From an uncultured Bacilli bacterium (GTDB lineage: Bacteria; Bacillota_I; Bacilli_A; RF39; UBA660), in the NCBI GenBank assembly GCA_947631285.1, contig CANRKS010000010.1, positions 1 to 20,781 of the forward strand: a stretch of DNA of 20,781 nt, given 5' to 3'. Positions 5,629 through 13,264 of the stretch are shown here, one piece after another (position 1 is the first letter of the stretch; every line of letters starts with the position of its first letter). Made by a program: the position numbers and the translations under genes. Below the pieces are notes generated by a model. That model was not told where the DNA came from. It saw only the letters and a list, made by a program, of their open reading frames with translations, and made no database searches.

Positions 5629-7209
5629 TTAATTATTTGGCATACTTGTAATTATATATGGTTGATCCATCGTACCTTCTCCACCTAACATTATTTTAGA
5701 TCCATCTAGATAGAATACTGGTCGAACAGCATACTCAACGTTATAATAATTCATTCCGAAATAACCGTAGCTAGCTACTAAATTTGACTGGCATTTATCT
5801 CCAGAACAATCAGCATTCCATCTCTTTACCATTGTCCATTCATCTGTAGCACTTGGTTGCTGCAAAACACCTTTACTAGGGTTTCCCGTATTTAGTTCTC
5901 CATTTAAACCATTTTTAATAAAGAGCCAATTACTTGTACTTGAAACACCAGCATATAAATAATCGCTTTGATACATCAAACTTATTTGATCACCATTTTC
6001 CAACTTACTACTTCTCTCATTCATATAACATGTTTTCGATTCGGAAGAATCATTAATACCAATATACCATGCTGGACTAACAATTAAATTTGTCCATATA
6101 TCACTTTGCATATAACTATAATATGGATTACCCATAAAAATATTTTGATTTTCTATTTCATTAACTTCTTCAGCATTTAAATATTTATATATATCCGATT
6201 CTTCCCATTTAACATTAGATGTATAAAAATTATGCCATTGAAACGTATACTTTGCCCCTTTTACTATTTTAGTGGCTTTTATTACTTTTACTTGATTATT
6301 TACCTCATCTATTCCGATGATTCTATACATATATTGATCTAAATTATTTTTACATGTTTCTATATCATCTGTTCCAAAACATATAAAATTATCTGTTACA
6401 TTTGTTTTTGTACCAACAAATCTTCTTAATGTATCTAAATTCTCTGTTGCTACACCGACACTAGTTAATTCTGCATTTCTGGCTTCTAACTTTTCTTGAG
6501 TATCTAATGTCCCACTTGTAGAATTTTCAGCAATATAAGCTATTGCTCCTTTAACTCCTCCACATACTAAATTATTAACTGTTATCGTAATATTTAATGT
6601 TTTACCTGCTAAGTATGATTGATCTGATCCTGTATTATTTACTTTTAAATATCCTTGTATAGTTGCTGAATTACTTTCACTTACATTTAGTTCTACTTCT
6701 ATCTCTTTTGTTACAGATGCTGGTAATTCTTCCGTTAATAAATCATATAAGTCTACTGTTTCTTCTGTTTCACCAGAAACAATATATAATATCGTATCTC
6801 CTTTTTGCAATGCTTTACCCATGGAATCATCACTTGTATCCATTGTGATTGTTACTTTAGCGGTACAATCACTTGCTTCTTTATTTGTTCCAGTTATGGT
6901 GGCAAATGTTAATGTTCCATCGCCTTCATTTAATTTGTAATTATCATCTGTATTGGTAGCATAATATGCTTTATTAGGATTATCTTTTGCCATATCAGAA
7001 ACAGCTAAGTTTATATGCATAGCATTTATTCCTTGCTCGATTGTTACAACATCTGCATTACCTGTTTCTATATCAACATTTGTGTTCGTTGTATCTCCAC
7101 TTACATTTAAGGAAAAGAATGCATAGGTGGCACCAACTACCGCAATTACTAAAGTTACAACACCTATTATACTTCCAATTAATATTTTCTTTCTATTTTC
7201 TTCATTCAT
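5629..7209 (-). CDS. Secreted protein with SipW-type (camelysin/TasA-like) signal sequence
   Basis: 526 residues. The N-terminus has a basic NRKK, a hydrophobic helix (about 9-27) and GATYAFFS, the pattern of SipW-processed exported proteins (TasA, camelysin), with likely cleavage after residue 30. Residues about 30-215 form a Thr/Asn/Ser-rich beta domain resembling the TasA/camelysin group. Residues about 290-520 form a second domain (YMYRIIGID, ISLMYQSDYLYAG, AVRPVFYLDG, GGEGTMDQPYII), like C-terminal domains on surface proteins of gut Bacillota. Seven Cys are present. ATG 7209 is chosen because the MNEENRKK signal sequence begins there and AAGGAG lies 12 nt upstream; the frame stays open to 7350, but that extension (47 residues) has no signal logic. 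A matrix or surface fibre role is inference. Confidence 0.8.
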   Translation of the reverse strand: MNEENRKKILIGSIIGVVTLVIAVVGATYAFFSLNVSGDTTNTNVDIETGNADVVTIEQGINAMHINLAVSDMAKDNPNKAYYATNTDDNYKLNEGDGTLTFATITGTNKEASDCTAKVTITMDTSDDSMGKALQKGDTILYIVSGETEETVDLYDLLTEELPASVTKEIEVELNVSESNSATIQGYLKVNNTGSDQSYLAGKTLNITITVNNLVCGGVKGAIAYIAENSTSGTLDTQEKLEARNAELTSVGVATENLDTLRRFVGTKTNVTDNFICFGTDDIETCKNNLDQYMYRIIGIDEVNNQVKVIKATKIVKGAKYTFQWHNFYTSNVKWEESDIYKYLNAEEVNEIENQNIFMGNPYYSYMQSDIWTNLIVSPAWYIGINDSSESKTCYMNERSSKLENGDQISLMYQSDYLYAGVSSTSNWLFIKNGLNGELNTGNPSKGVLQQPSATDEWTMVKRWNADCSGDKCQSNLVASYGYFGMNYYNVEYAVRPVFYLDGSKIMLGGEGTMDQPYIITSMPNN

Positions 7210-7397
7210 TTTATAATTAATCTCCTTATAATTAATTTTGCTCATTAATAATATGGCCATTAAAACTTGTTTAATACAATTGCTACATACTATCCATTTA
7301 AATAATACCCTTATCTTTTTAATACTAGATGCTAAGTTATTTTTTGACATTAAGTAGAGATCATTAACCTATATATCGTTAATATTTAAGCATAATA

Positions 7398-7419
7398 AAA
7401 GAGTGATAACTCACTCTTT
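7398..7419 (-). terminator. Terminator of tgt and the small membrane protein
   Basis: Perfect 9-bp stem AAAGAGTGA / TCACTCTTT with a 4-nt loop, running on the minus strand into TTTTATT. It includes the last codons of the gene ending at 7411. Confidence 0.85.
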
Positions 7420-7722
7420 AACGATAAATTCATATTTATCATTTTCTATTTTAAGATAAGATTCTTCATTATAATATTCTTTGGTTACGGGATCACTTAC
7501 TTTATCTAAATAATTATTTTGATATAATTCTTTTAAAGTAATGGTTTCATTTAAACAAACTCCATCATTACGACATTTTTTAGCTTGTTCAATTATTTTT
7601 TCTTCCACTACTCGATATAAATTATTATGATGTATCATAACAACTTTATAAATAGTAGGAATACTTATAATTAATATAATGATAATAATACTTCCCACAA
7701 TGGTAATCTTATTTGTATTCAT
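7411..7722 (-). CDS. Small single-pass membrane protein downstream of tgt, function unknown
   Basis: 103 residues from ATG 7722, chosen over ATG 7734 because GGAGAAGG lies just upstream of it, inside the end of tgt. One hydrophobic helix (about 7-29) is followed by a small exported domain with a Cys pair (C50, C56) and the segments CRNDGVCLNETITLKELYQ and DPVTKEYYNEESYL. The shape recalls a pilin-like or minor surface protein, with a membrane helix and a small C-terminal domain with one disulfide loop, but no GFxxxE prepilin peptidase site is seen. It overlaps tgt by 14 nt and shares its terminator, so it is co-transcribed. It occupies the place that yajC has in many queA-tgt operons but does not look like YajC. 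Confidence 0.82.
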   Translation of the reverse strand: MNTNKITIVGSIIIIILIISIPTIYKVVMIHHNNLYRVVEEKIIEQAKKCRNDGVCLNETITLKELYQNNYLDKVSDPVTKEYYNEESYLKIENDKYEFIVKE

Positions 7723-8836
7723 AACCTTCTCCATAATATTCTAAAATAAATTTATCACGAAATTCTTCTAAAGTATCATTAGCAATATTCTCTCTAATAA
7801 GGGCCATTAAATTAGTTAAAAACGTAATATTATGAATTGATAAAAGACGAGCGCCAAAAGTTTCTTGAGCAGCGATTAAATGATGGATGTAAGCTTTAGT
7901 ATAATTTTTACAAGCATAGCATGAACATTCTTTATCAACTGGGGTAAAATCTTCTTTATACTTGCTATTTTTTAAATTAATTTTACCATTTTTCGTATAA
8001 GCATGGCCATGTCTTGCTAGTCTAGTCGGTGAAACACAATCAAAAAGGTCAATTCCTCTCATAACATTTTCAATTAAATCGATAGGATCACCAACCCCCA
8101 TTAAATAACGAAGTTTATCTTCGGGCAAATATTTAGTAGCGTAACTAACCATTTTATACATAGTTGGCTTATCTTCTCCAACAGAAGTACCTCCCACTGA
8201 ATAACCATCAAAATTCATTTTAACTAATTCTTCAGCACAATGTTTCCGTAAATCTTCATATTCGCCCCCTTGGACGATTCCAAATAGCATTTGATCTTTA
8301 CTAGTAAAAACTTCTTTTCCTCTTCTTGCCCAATTAAGAGTTCTCTCTACACTATTTAGAACATATTCTCTCGAACTAGGCCATTTAACACATTCATCAA
8401 AACTCATCATAATATCACTGCCAAGTTTTTGTTGAATTTCAATAGATTTTTCAGGAGTTAAAAATAATTGATCACCATTTTCGTGATTTTTAAAATGAAC
8501 TCCCTCTTCCGTAATATCTTTAGGATGTGCTAAACTAAATACTTGATAACCTCCACTGTCAGTTAAAATAGGCCCATCATAATTCATAAATTTATGAAGT
8601 CCACCAGCTTTTTTAACTATATCTTCCCCTGGTCTTAACCATAAATGATAAGTATTAGCTAAAATAATGCCACAACCCATCTCTTTTATTTCTTCAGGAG
8701 ATAAAGTCTTAACTGTTGCATTAGTTCCTACTGGCATAAACATTGGTGTCTTATAAACTTTACCATTATATAAAATTTCTCCTAAACGAGCCATATTGCG
8801 TTTAGATTTTTGCATTAAAGTATATTCTAGTTTCAT
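7709..8836 (-). CDS. tgt: tRNA-guanine transglycosylase (queuine/preQ1)
   Basis: Exchanges guanine 34 for preQ1 in GUN-anticodon tRNAs, the first tRNA step of queuosine synthesis; QueA acts next. The 375 residues are of normal length. Visible: HLWLRPG (64-70), DSGGYQVFSL with the general base D93, DECV around D147, VQGG (188-191), GGTSVGE (215-221), LMGVGDP, the nucleophile D266 in LFDCVSPTR, and the zinc site C304, C306, C309 with H335. Two oddities: GGTSVGE has Thr where many bacterial enzymes have Leu (GGLAVGE or GGLSVGE), and SPTRLARHG replaces the usual LPTRNARNG. The start at 8836 follows AGAGG. It has its own extended -10 promoter and is split from queA by a plus-strand gene. Confidence 0.97.
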   Translation of the reverse strand: MKLEYTLMQKSKRNMARLGEILYNGKVYKTPMFMPVGTNATVKTLSPEEIKEMGCGIILANTYHLWLRPGEDIVKKAGGLHKFMNYDGPILTDSGGYQVFSLAHPKDITEEGVHFKNHENGDQLFLTPEKSIEIQQKLGSDIMMSFDECVKWPSSREYVLNSVERTLNWARRGKEVFTSKDQMLFGIVQGGEYEDLRKHCAEELVKMNFDGYSVGGTSVGEDKPTMYKMVSYATKYLPEDKLRYLMGVGDPIDLIENVMRGIDLFDCVSPTRLARHGHAYTKNGKINLKNSKYKEDFTPVDKECSCYACKNYTKAYIHHLIAAQETFGARLLSIHNITFLTNLMALIRENIANDTLEEFRDKFILEYYGEGYEYK

Positions 8837-8855
8837 ATAAACCTCTCACTTTTAA

Positions 8856-8864
8856 ATTATAGCA
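8856..8864 (-). promoter_or_regulatory. Extended -10 promoter of tgt
   Basis: TGCTATAAT on the minus strand, identical to the box of the recombinase at 477. The -35 at 17 nt (TTTTCT) is weak. The leader would be about 14 nt, with the SD in it. Confidence 0.7.
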
Positions 8865-8887
8865 CAAATAAAACGTTTAGAAAATAC

Positions 8888-8916
8888 TTGCCAAATTTCT
8901 TAAAATTAGATATATT
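8888..8916 (+). promoter_or_regulatory. Promoter of the gene at 8944
   Basis: TTGCCA (8888-8893), 17-nt spacer, TATATT (8911-8916): each hexamer matches consensus at 5 of 6. The start of transcription would be near 8923. It is divergent from the tgt promoter. Confidence 0.6.
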
Positions 8917-8943
8917 TTAACAAGTAATAAAGGTTGATTTAAA

Positions 8944-9390
8944 ATGATGAAAAATATTCCTAATAAATATTATTTTATTTTAATGTTTTATCAAAAAATA
9001 AAATTTACCAAATTTAAAAGATTAACGAAAGAAAGATGTCAAGAAATCGATGAACTAGTAGCTCAATTTTGGCCTTTTTTTCATGATGACTCATCCGACT
9101 TTTTAAATCAATGCTATAATATTGTTCTTTATCTTATTACCTCCTATCATAAAATAGGTCTTAAAAACGGTAATGAAATATATTACTTTTATATTAAAAT
9201 GACTGATCCCAGTTTAGTATTATTAGAAATATATGAAACATCTAATAAAAGAGAAGAAATTAAAAATTTAGCAGAGTTAAATTTCGGCTTTTATGATCCT
9301 GAATTACTAAAATTAGAAATTATATTAAATAAGCATTTTAACTATTATAAATTTGGAGAACTATGGGATAGAGATACCTTAAGAAGATAA
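8944..9390 (+). CDS. Hypothetical protein (148 aa) between tgt and queA
   Basis: 148 residues, not recognised. It is mixed in charge, rich in Tyr, Phe, Lys and Leu, without a signal peptide, membrane helix or known active-site motif. Segments such as FLNQCYNIVLYLITSYHK and NEIYYFYIKMTDPSLVLLEIYE suggest a compact alpha/beta or helical cytoplasmic fold. It is supported as a gene by its own promoter (8888-8916), an AAAGG site about 10 nt upstream, and non-repetitive composition. It lies on the opposite strand to queA and tgt, and its stop is one base from the queA stop, with no hairpin between them. The second Met could also be the start. Function unknown. Confidence 0.72.
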   Translation: MMKNIPNKYYFILMFYQKIKFTKFKRLTKERCQEIDELVAQFWPFFHDDSSDFLNQCYNIVLYLITSYHKIGLKNGNEIYYFYIKMTDPSLVLLEIYETSNKREEIKNLAELNFGFYDPELLKLEIILNKHFNYYKFGELWDRDTLRR

Positions 9391-9391
9391 T

Positions 9392-10414
9392 TTATTTAAT
9401 AAACATAGCGTCCCCAAAAGAGAAAAAACGATAGTTCTCTTTTTTAGCAACTTCATAAGCATTTAAAATAAATTCTCTTTTAGCTAAAGCACTAACTAAC
9501 ATTAAAAGAGTACTCTTAGGTAAATGAAAATTAGTAATTAAACCATCAATAGCTTTAAAATTATATCCCGGATATATAAAAATATCTGTATTACCATAAC
9601 ATTCTCTAAATTCAGTATATTTACTAGCTACCGTTTCTAATACTCTTGTACTAGTTGTCCCCACAGCATAAATTTTTCTTCCTTCTTTTTTAGCCTGATT
9701 TAAAATATTAGCAACTTCCTCTTTCATTTCATAATATTCACTATGCATATGGTGATCTTTAATATTTTCAACTTCTACCGGTCTAAAAGTGCCAAGGCCA
9801 ACATGAAGAGTAACATAGCAAATAATTACCCCCATCTCTTTTAATTCCTCTAATAATTCTTTAGTGAAATGAAGCCCAGCAGTTGGAGCAGCGGCACTGC
9901 CTAAATATTTTGCATAAACAGTTTGATAACGGTCTTGATCTTTTAAAGATTTATGAATATAAGGAGGAAGAGGCATTAAACCAATCTTTTCAATAATTTC
10001 TAAAAATATTCCTTTATAAGCAAATTCTACTTCTACAATTCCTTCCTCTAATTTTTTTATTACTTGGCATTTTAATTCGGAAGAAAAAGTAATAATAGTG
10101 CCTTCATGAAGTCTTTTGCCTGGTCTTGCCAAACACTCCCAAATATCCCCTTCTTTATTTTTTAAAAGTAAAATTTCAATTTTTGCTTTTGTATCTTCTT
10201 TTTCACCCATTAATCTTGCTGGCAATACTTTTGTATCATTTAAAACTAAAACATCCCCTTTTTTTAAATAATTTTTTATATTAAAAAATTTGGTATGTTC
10301 AATCTCTCCCGTTTCTTTATTTAAAATCATAAGTTTTGATTCACTTCGATTTTTAATTGGACTTTGAGCAATATATTTTTCATCTAATTCATAATCATAG
10401 TCATTTATATTCAT
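9392..10414 (-). CDS. queA: S-adenosylmethionine:tRNA ribosyltransferase-isomerase
   Basis: Transfers and isomerises the ribosyl group of SAM onto preQ1-modified tRNA, giving epoxyqueuosine in the cytoplasm; the step after Tgt. The 340 residues are a normal length. Family motifs are plain: YELDEKYIAQSP near the start, LNDTKVLPARL (58-68), ARPGKR, PPYIHK, YQTVYAKYLGSAAAPTAGLHFT, HVGLGTFRPV, TTSTRVLE and TNFHLPKSTLLMLVSAL. The start at 10414 is the typical MNINDYDYEL. A candidate promoter lies just upstream in the tmk terminator, so queA may be transcribed partly on its own. Genes for preQ1 synthesis or uptake are not in the window. Confidence 0.97.
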   Translation of the reverse strand: MNINDYDYELDEKYIAQSPIKNRSESKLMILNKETGEIEHTKFFNIKNYLKKGDVLVLNDTKVLPARLMGEKEDTKAKIEILLLKNKEGDIWECLARPGKRLHEGTIITFSSELKCQVIKKLEEGIVEVEFAYKGIFLEIIEKIGLMPLPPYIHKSLKDQDRYQTVYAKYLGSAAAPTAGLHFTKELLEELKEMGVIICYVTLHVGLGTFRPVEVENIKDHHMHSEYYEMKEEVANILNQAKKEGRKIYAVGTTSTRVLETVASKYTEFRECYGNTDIFIYPGYNFKAIDGLITNFHLPKSTLLMLVSALAKREFILNAYEVAKKENYRFFSFGDAMFIK

Positions 10415-10437
10415 AAAATACTCACTTCCAATATGTA

Positions 10438-10466
10438 ATTATAAAGAAAAAAGGACTAAAAGTCCA
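10438..10466 (-). promoter_or_regulatory. Candidate queA promoter embedded in the tmk terminator
   Basis: On the minus strand TGGACT (10461-10466), 17-nt spacer, TATAAT (10438-10443). The -10 is perfect and the -35 is 3-4 of 6. The -35 coincides with one arm of the terminator stem. Confidence 0.5.
10453..10465 (-). terminator. Short terminator after tmk
   Basis: Stem GGACT / AGTCC with a 3-nt loop, followed on the minus strand by TTTTTTC. The stem is short (5 bp), so it may be leaky. It sits 2 nt beyond the tmk stop. Confidence 0.6.
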
Positions 10467-11138
10467 TTATTTTAAGCTATCTTTTACTTTTTGATAAACT
10501 TCTTCACTTATATCTTCGATACTTCTAATCTTTTCATCTTTAACACATTCAATTTTAAGAAAGTCATACATCTTAGCTAATTCCATATAAGCTCTTTCCG
10601 CATTTATCATATTTTCTTCAGAAGTTTCTAATTGATCTAATTCTTTTCGGTTTTTAAATAATTCTTTAGAATATTCATAAGGCAAATGTAAAAACAATTT
10701 AATATCAGGTTTAGGTAACTCTAATAAATCATATTCTAATGTTTCAATCCATTTAAACATCCTGATTCTTTCTTCTTTATCTTTTATTTTTCCACCTTGA
10801 TGAGCCATATTCGAAGTAGTATATCGATCTAAAATAATTAAATAATCACCTTTTAAATATTCCTTTATTTTATCAATATTATAAAGTCTATCAGCAGCAT
10901 AATATAAACTAGCTACTTTCCCTGAAACATTATTAGCGCCTTCGGGGAATACCCCCTCACCAATACTTGACTTTCCTAAATATGGTCCTCCCACTATTTG
11001 ACCAGTTGGGGTATCATACATAGGGAAAGAAAATTCCACGACTTTATAACCATCTTTTATTAATCTTTCTTTTAAAAGAGCACTTTGGGTTTGTTTCCCA
11101 GAGCAATCAGTTCCTTCAATAACAATTATCTTACTCAT
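10467..11138 (-). CDS. tmk: Thymidylate kinase (dTMP kinase)
   Basis: Phosphorylates dTMP to dTDP with ATP, in the cytoplasm. 223 residues. P-loop GTDCSGKQTQ (9-18) is a variant of the usual GxDGxGKTTQ, with Cys12 and Gln16, close to forms in other low-GC Bacillota dTMP kinases. The DR(Y/F) motif is DRYTTSNMAHQGG (104-116) and SLYYAADRLYN (77-87) is the dTMP-binding helix. A stretch about 42-72 (rich in Gly) is longer than in the E. coli type. Its start overlaps the end of pyrH by 8 nt (ATGAGTAA), with AGAGG as SD inside pyrH. Downstream of thyX and pyrH it completes the route to dTDP. The specificity call rests partly on context. Confidence 0.9.
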   Translation of the reverse strand: MSKIIVIEGTDCSGKQTQSALLKERLIKDGYKVVEFSFPMYDTPTGQIVGGPYLGKSSIGEGVFPEGANNVSGKVASLYYAADRLYNIDKIKEYLKGDYLIILDRYTTSNMAHQGGKIKDKEERIRMFKWIETLEYDLLELPKPDIKLFLHLPYEYSKELFKNRKELDQLETSEENMINAERAYMELAKMYDFLKIECVKDEKIRSIEDISEEVYQKVKDSLK

Positions 11139-11832
11139 CTTTACCTCTAATTACTGAACCTATTTCTTCTCCCTCAAAATAACGAGGAATTTCTTGATAA
11201 CGATTAAAATTCATCACTAAAATTTTAATCTTATATTTTTGACATTCTTTAATAGCGTAGCTATCCATTATTTTTAAATCTTTTTGTAAAACTTCTTCAT
11301 AACTTAAACAAGGATAAAAAGCAGCCTTAGGATTTATTTTGGGATCTTCACTATAAATACCATCGACATTTGTTAATTTAATTATTAAATCACTTTCTAG
11401 TTGTAAAGCAGCCTTAACAGTACCTGAATCAGTTGAAAGGCCACTTTGACCAAGACCACCGCCAAAAATAATGACACATCCCTTAGAATATTCATCTTTT
11501 AATTCTTGAAGACTAGGAAGGGAAATTAAATTAGAAAGAGAAAAAGGGGTTACAACTAAAGCTCTTAAATTTTGTTTAACTAAATAATCTTTTAAATATA
11601 AAGCATTAGAAATACTTCCTAAAATGCCAATTGTATCCCCTGTTACTTGATCCATATCCTTATGTTCTCTTCCTCGAAAGAAATTGCCTCCCCCAATTAC
11701 AATTGCCACTTCATGATGAAGGTTTTTTAATAATTTAACCATTTCATACACAATATTTAATTTAGAAGGAGCTACTAAAGCATTATCCTCTTTTAAAGCT
11801 TCGCCACTTATTTTTAAAATTATTCTACTCAT
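11131..11832 (-). CDS. pyrH: Uridylate kinase (UMP kinase), divergent
   Basis: Amino-acid-kinase-fold enzyme, most likely UMP kinase (UMP to UDP). 233 residues, the usual PyrH length. Visible: KISGEAL (7-13), IGGGNFFRG (46-54), GDTIGILGSISNAL (65-78), FGGGLGQSGLSTDSGTVKAAL (123-143), NVDGIYSEDPK (155-165) and MDSYAIKECQ (189-198). Several are unlike the usual forms: GD-x-MGMLATVIN has become GDTIGILGSISN, the Arg just before it is a Thr, and GTGNPFFTTD has become a GGGLGQSGLSTD segment. It overlaps thyX and tmk by 8 nt each, which argues for translational coupling. Usual pyrH neighbours (tsf, frr) are absent, so this could be the only pyrH or a specialised copy. Confidence 0.85.
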   Translation of the reverse strand: MSRIILKISGEALKEDNALVAPSKLNIVYEMVKLLKNLHHEVAIVIGGGNFFRGREHKDMDQVTGDTIGILGSISNALYLKDYLVKQNLRALVVTPFSLSNLISLPSLQELKDEYSKGCVIIFGGGLGQSGLSTDSGTVKAALQLESDLIIKLTNVDGIYSEDPKINPKAAFYPCLSYEEVLQKDLKIMDSYAIKECQKYKIKILVMNFNRYQEIPRYFEGEEIGSVIRGKDE

Positions 11833-13252
11833 GAGCTTTTTCCTTTAATTCTTCTAAAATTTTAATAATTCTCCCACAAGATTCCTTGCCTTCCATACAC
11901 AAGTGTTTAGTCACACAATCAGGACCCAAATTTTGAGCATAATAAGTACTTATCTTATTAACTTCTTCATGCATTTTGCCCACAGCAAACCTAATACACC
12001 ATTGCGCTTTAGTACACTCTCTTAAACGACATATCCATCTAAAAGCTTCGCCATCAAAATTAATAGTCACATTTAAGGCATTACCACTTAAGGCAAAATA
12101 CACTAAATCTTCTTCTCTTATTTTAAATTTTTTAAATTCTAAATAAACATCTTGATTTTTTTTATATACTTCATCATAAAAGCTTGCTAAGTTACTACTT
12201 TTAATACTAGGAGGCGTTACATAATAATTTAAATTTAGATTAGGGACAAAATCAGGAATGGACAATGAGAGACGTCGATGCCTTGTATAATGCGTTAAAA
12301 TAGCTAAAGGAATGCTTAATTGAAAGCGAAAATTAACTTGTTTTAAATCTTCATGATCAGGATCATCAAAAATTGCTTTCATTAATTTTGTCTCTATATC
12401 TTTATTTCCTTTAATATCATTTTCATATACTTTTGAGGCCATTTGATAATCTAAACCAAATATTCTTTCTAGCGCATTAGTAAAAATTGTCTTATCAATA
12501 TCATTGGTATGATTTAATAATACAGGCCTATCTATTAGAGTATATTTAGGCATTTTTTCTTTGGCTAAAATATTTTCCACTTCTCTAGTCTTTTTTACTT
12601 CTTCTTTATCAATAATAGTCTTTAAATAAGGTGCTCTTTTTAAAGCTATATTATATAGTTTATCCCCAAGTTCTTTTAATTCCGTAATATTTGCACATTT
12701 CCCTTTTGTAAGTTTCACAATCATTCTAGCTAAGGCCGTTGCATCAAGGCCCATGATTATTTCACCATAATAACAATATGGTAAAACAAAGCGCGCATCT
12801 TCTTTATTAATGTTACTATCGATTAATTTACTATAGCTCATAAATAAACTCTTCATATGTTTTCGATATTTTTTCTTTAATTCTTGATTATTTTTTAATA
12901 AAGAACCTTTATCATCATGAAAATCCGGAACATAAAAACCAACTTGCGAAAAATCAACTTCTCTTCTCGATTTAATAGTAAAAGAAGAAAATCTTTCAGC
13001 AATTATAGTTTGCTCCACAATAGGAGTAACTTCACTTAAAGCAAAAACCATATAATCGTGATCAATGGTAGAAGTATGTCCCATCCCAATAACTCTGTTA
13101 ATAAAGTTTAAGGCTTTTTCCGGATCTTTCATCGAATCAAGAGCTTCAAAAACATTTCCTTTCATTCTGGAAAGCTTTCCGGCCGCCGCACAAACATTTA
13201 AACTTTTTTCAATATCTTTTTGACTAGTTCTCCCAATTAATTTTACTTTCAT
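11825..13252 (-). CDS. thyX: FAD-dependent thymidylate synthase, tandem two-domain form
   Basis: ThyX makes dTMP from dUMP with CH2-THF and reduced flavin, leaving THF rather than DHF. The 475 residues are about twice a normal ThyX (about 220-250) and hold two ThyX-like halves. Half one (about 1-215) has GHTSTIDH (58-65) and ERFSSFTIKSRREVDF (86-101), an altered signature. Half two (about 235-475) has THYTRHRRLSLS (320-331), LRECTKAQWCIRFA (410-423) and a terminal Cys cluster (C446, C452, C459). The RHRxxS part is thus in half two and the RR part in half one, so an active site may form between them. Such long forms occur in other Bacillota. The start has AGAGG, 12 nt after glyA. Confidence 0.92.
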   Translation of the reverse strand: MKVKLIGRTSQKDIEKSLNVCAAAGKLSRMKGNVFEALDSMKDPEKALNFINRVIGMGHTSTIDHDYMVFALSEVTPIVEQTIIAERFSSFTIKSRREVDFSQVGFYVPDFHDDKGSLLKNNQELKKKYRKHMKSLFMSYSKLIDSNINKEDARFVLPYCYYGEIIMGLDATALARMIVKLTKGKCANITELKELGDKLYNIALKRAPYLKTIIDKEEVKKTREVENILAKEKMPKYTLIDRPVLLNHTNDIDKTIFTNALERIFGLDYQMASKVYENDIKGNKDIETKLMKAIFDDPDHEDLKQVNFRFQLSIPLAILTHYTRHRRLSLSIPDFVPNLNLNYYVTPPSIKSSNLASFYDEVYKKNQDVYLEFKKFKIREEDLVYFALSGNALNVTINFDGEAFRWICRLRECTKAQWCIRFAVGKMHEEVNKISTYYAQNLGPDCVTKHLCMEGKESCGRIIKILEELKEKAHE

Positions 13253-13264
13253 TTTAAACCTCTT

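Noticed and set aside
6663..6848. Plus-strand frame of 61 residues
   Set aside because: Antisense to the Thr-rich domain of the secreted protein; Leu-rich because of reverse reading.
7210..7350. 47-codon N-terminal extension of the secreted protein
   Set aside because: No SD at 7350, and the signal sequence begins logically at 7209. Kept only as an oddity.
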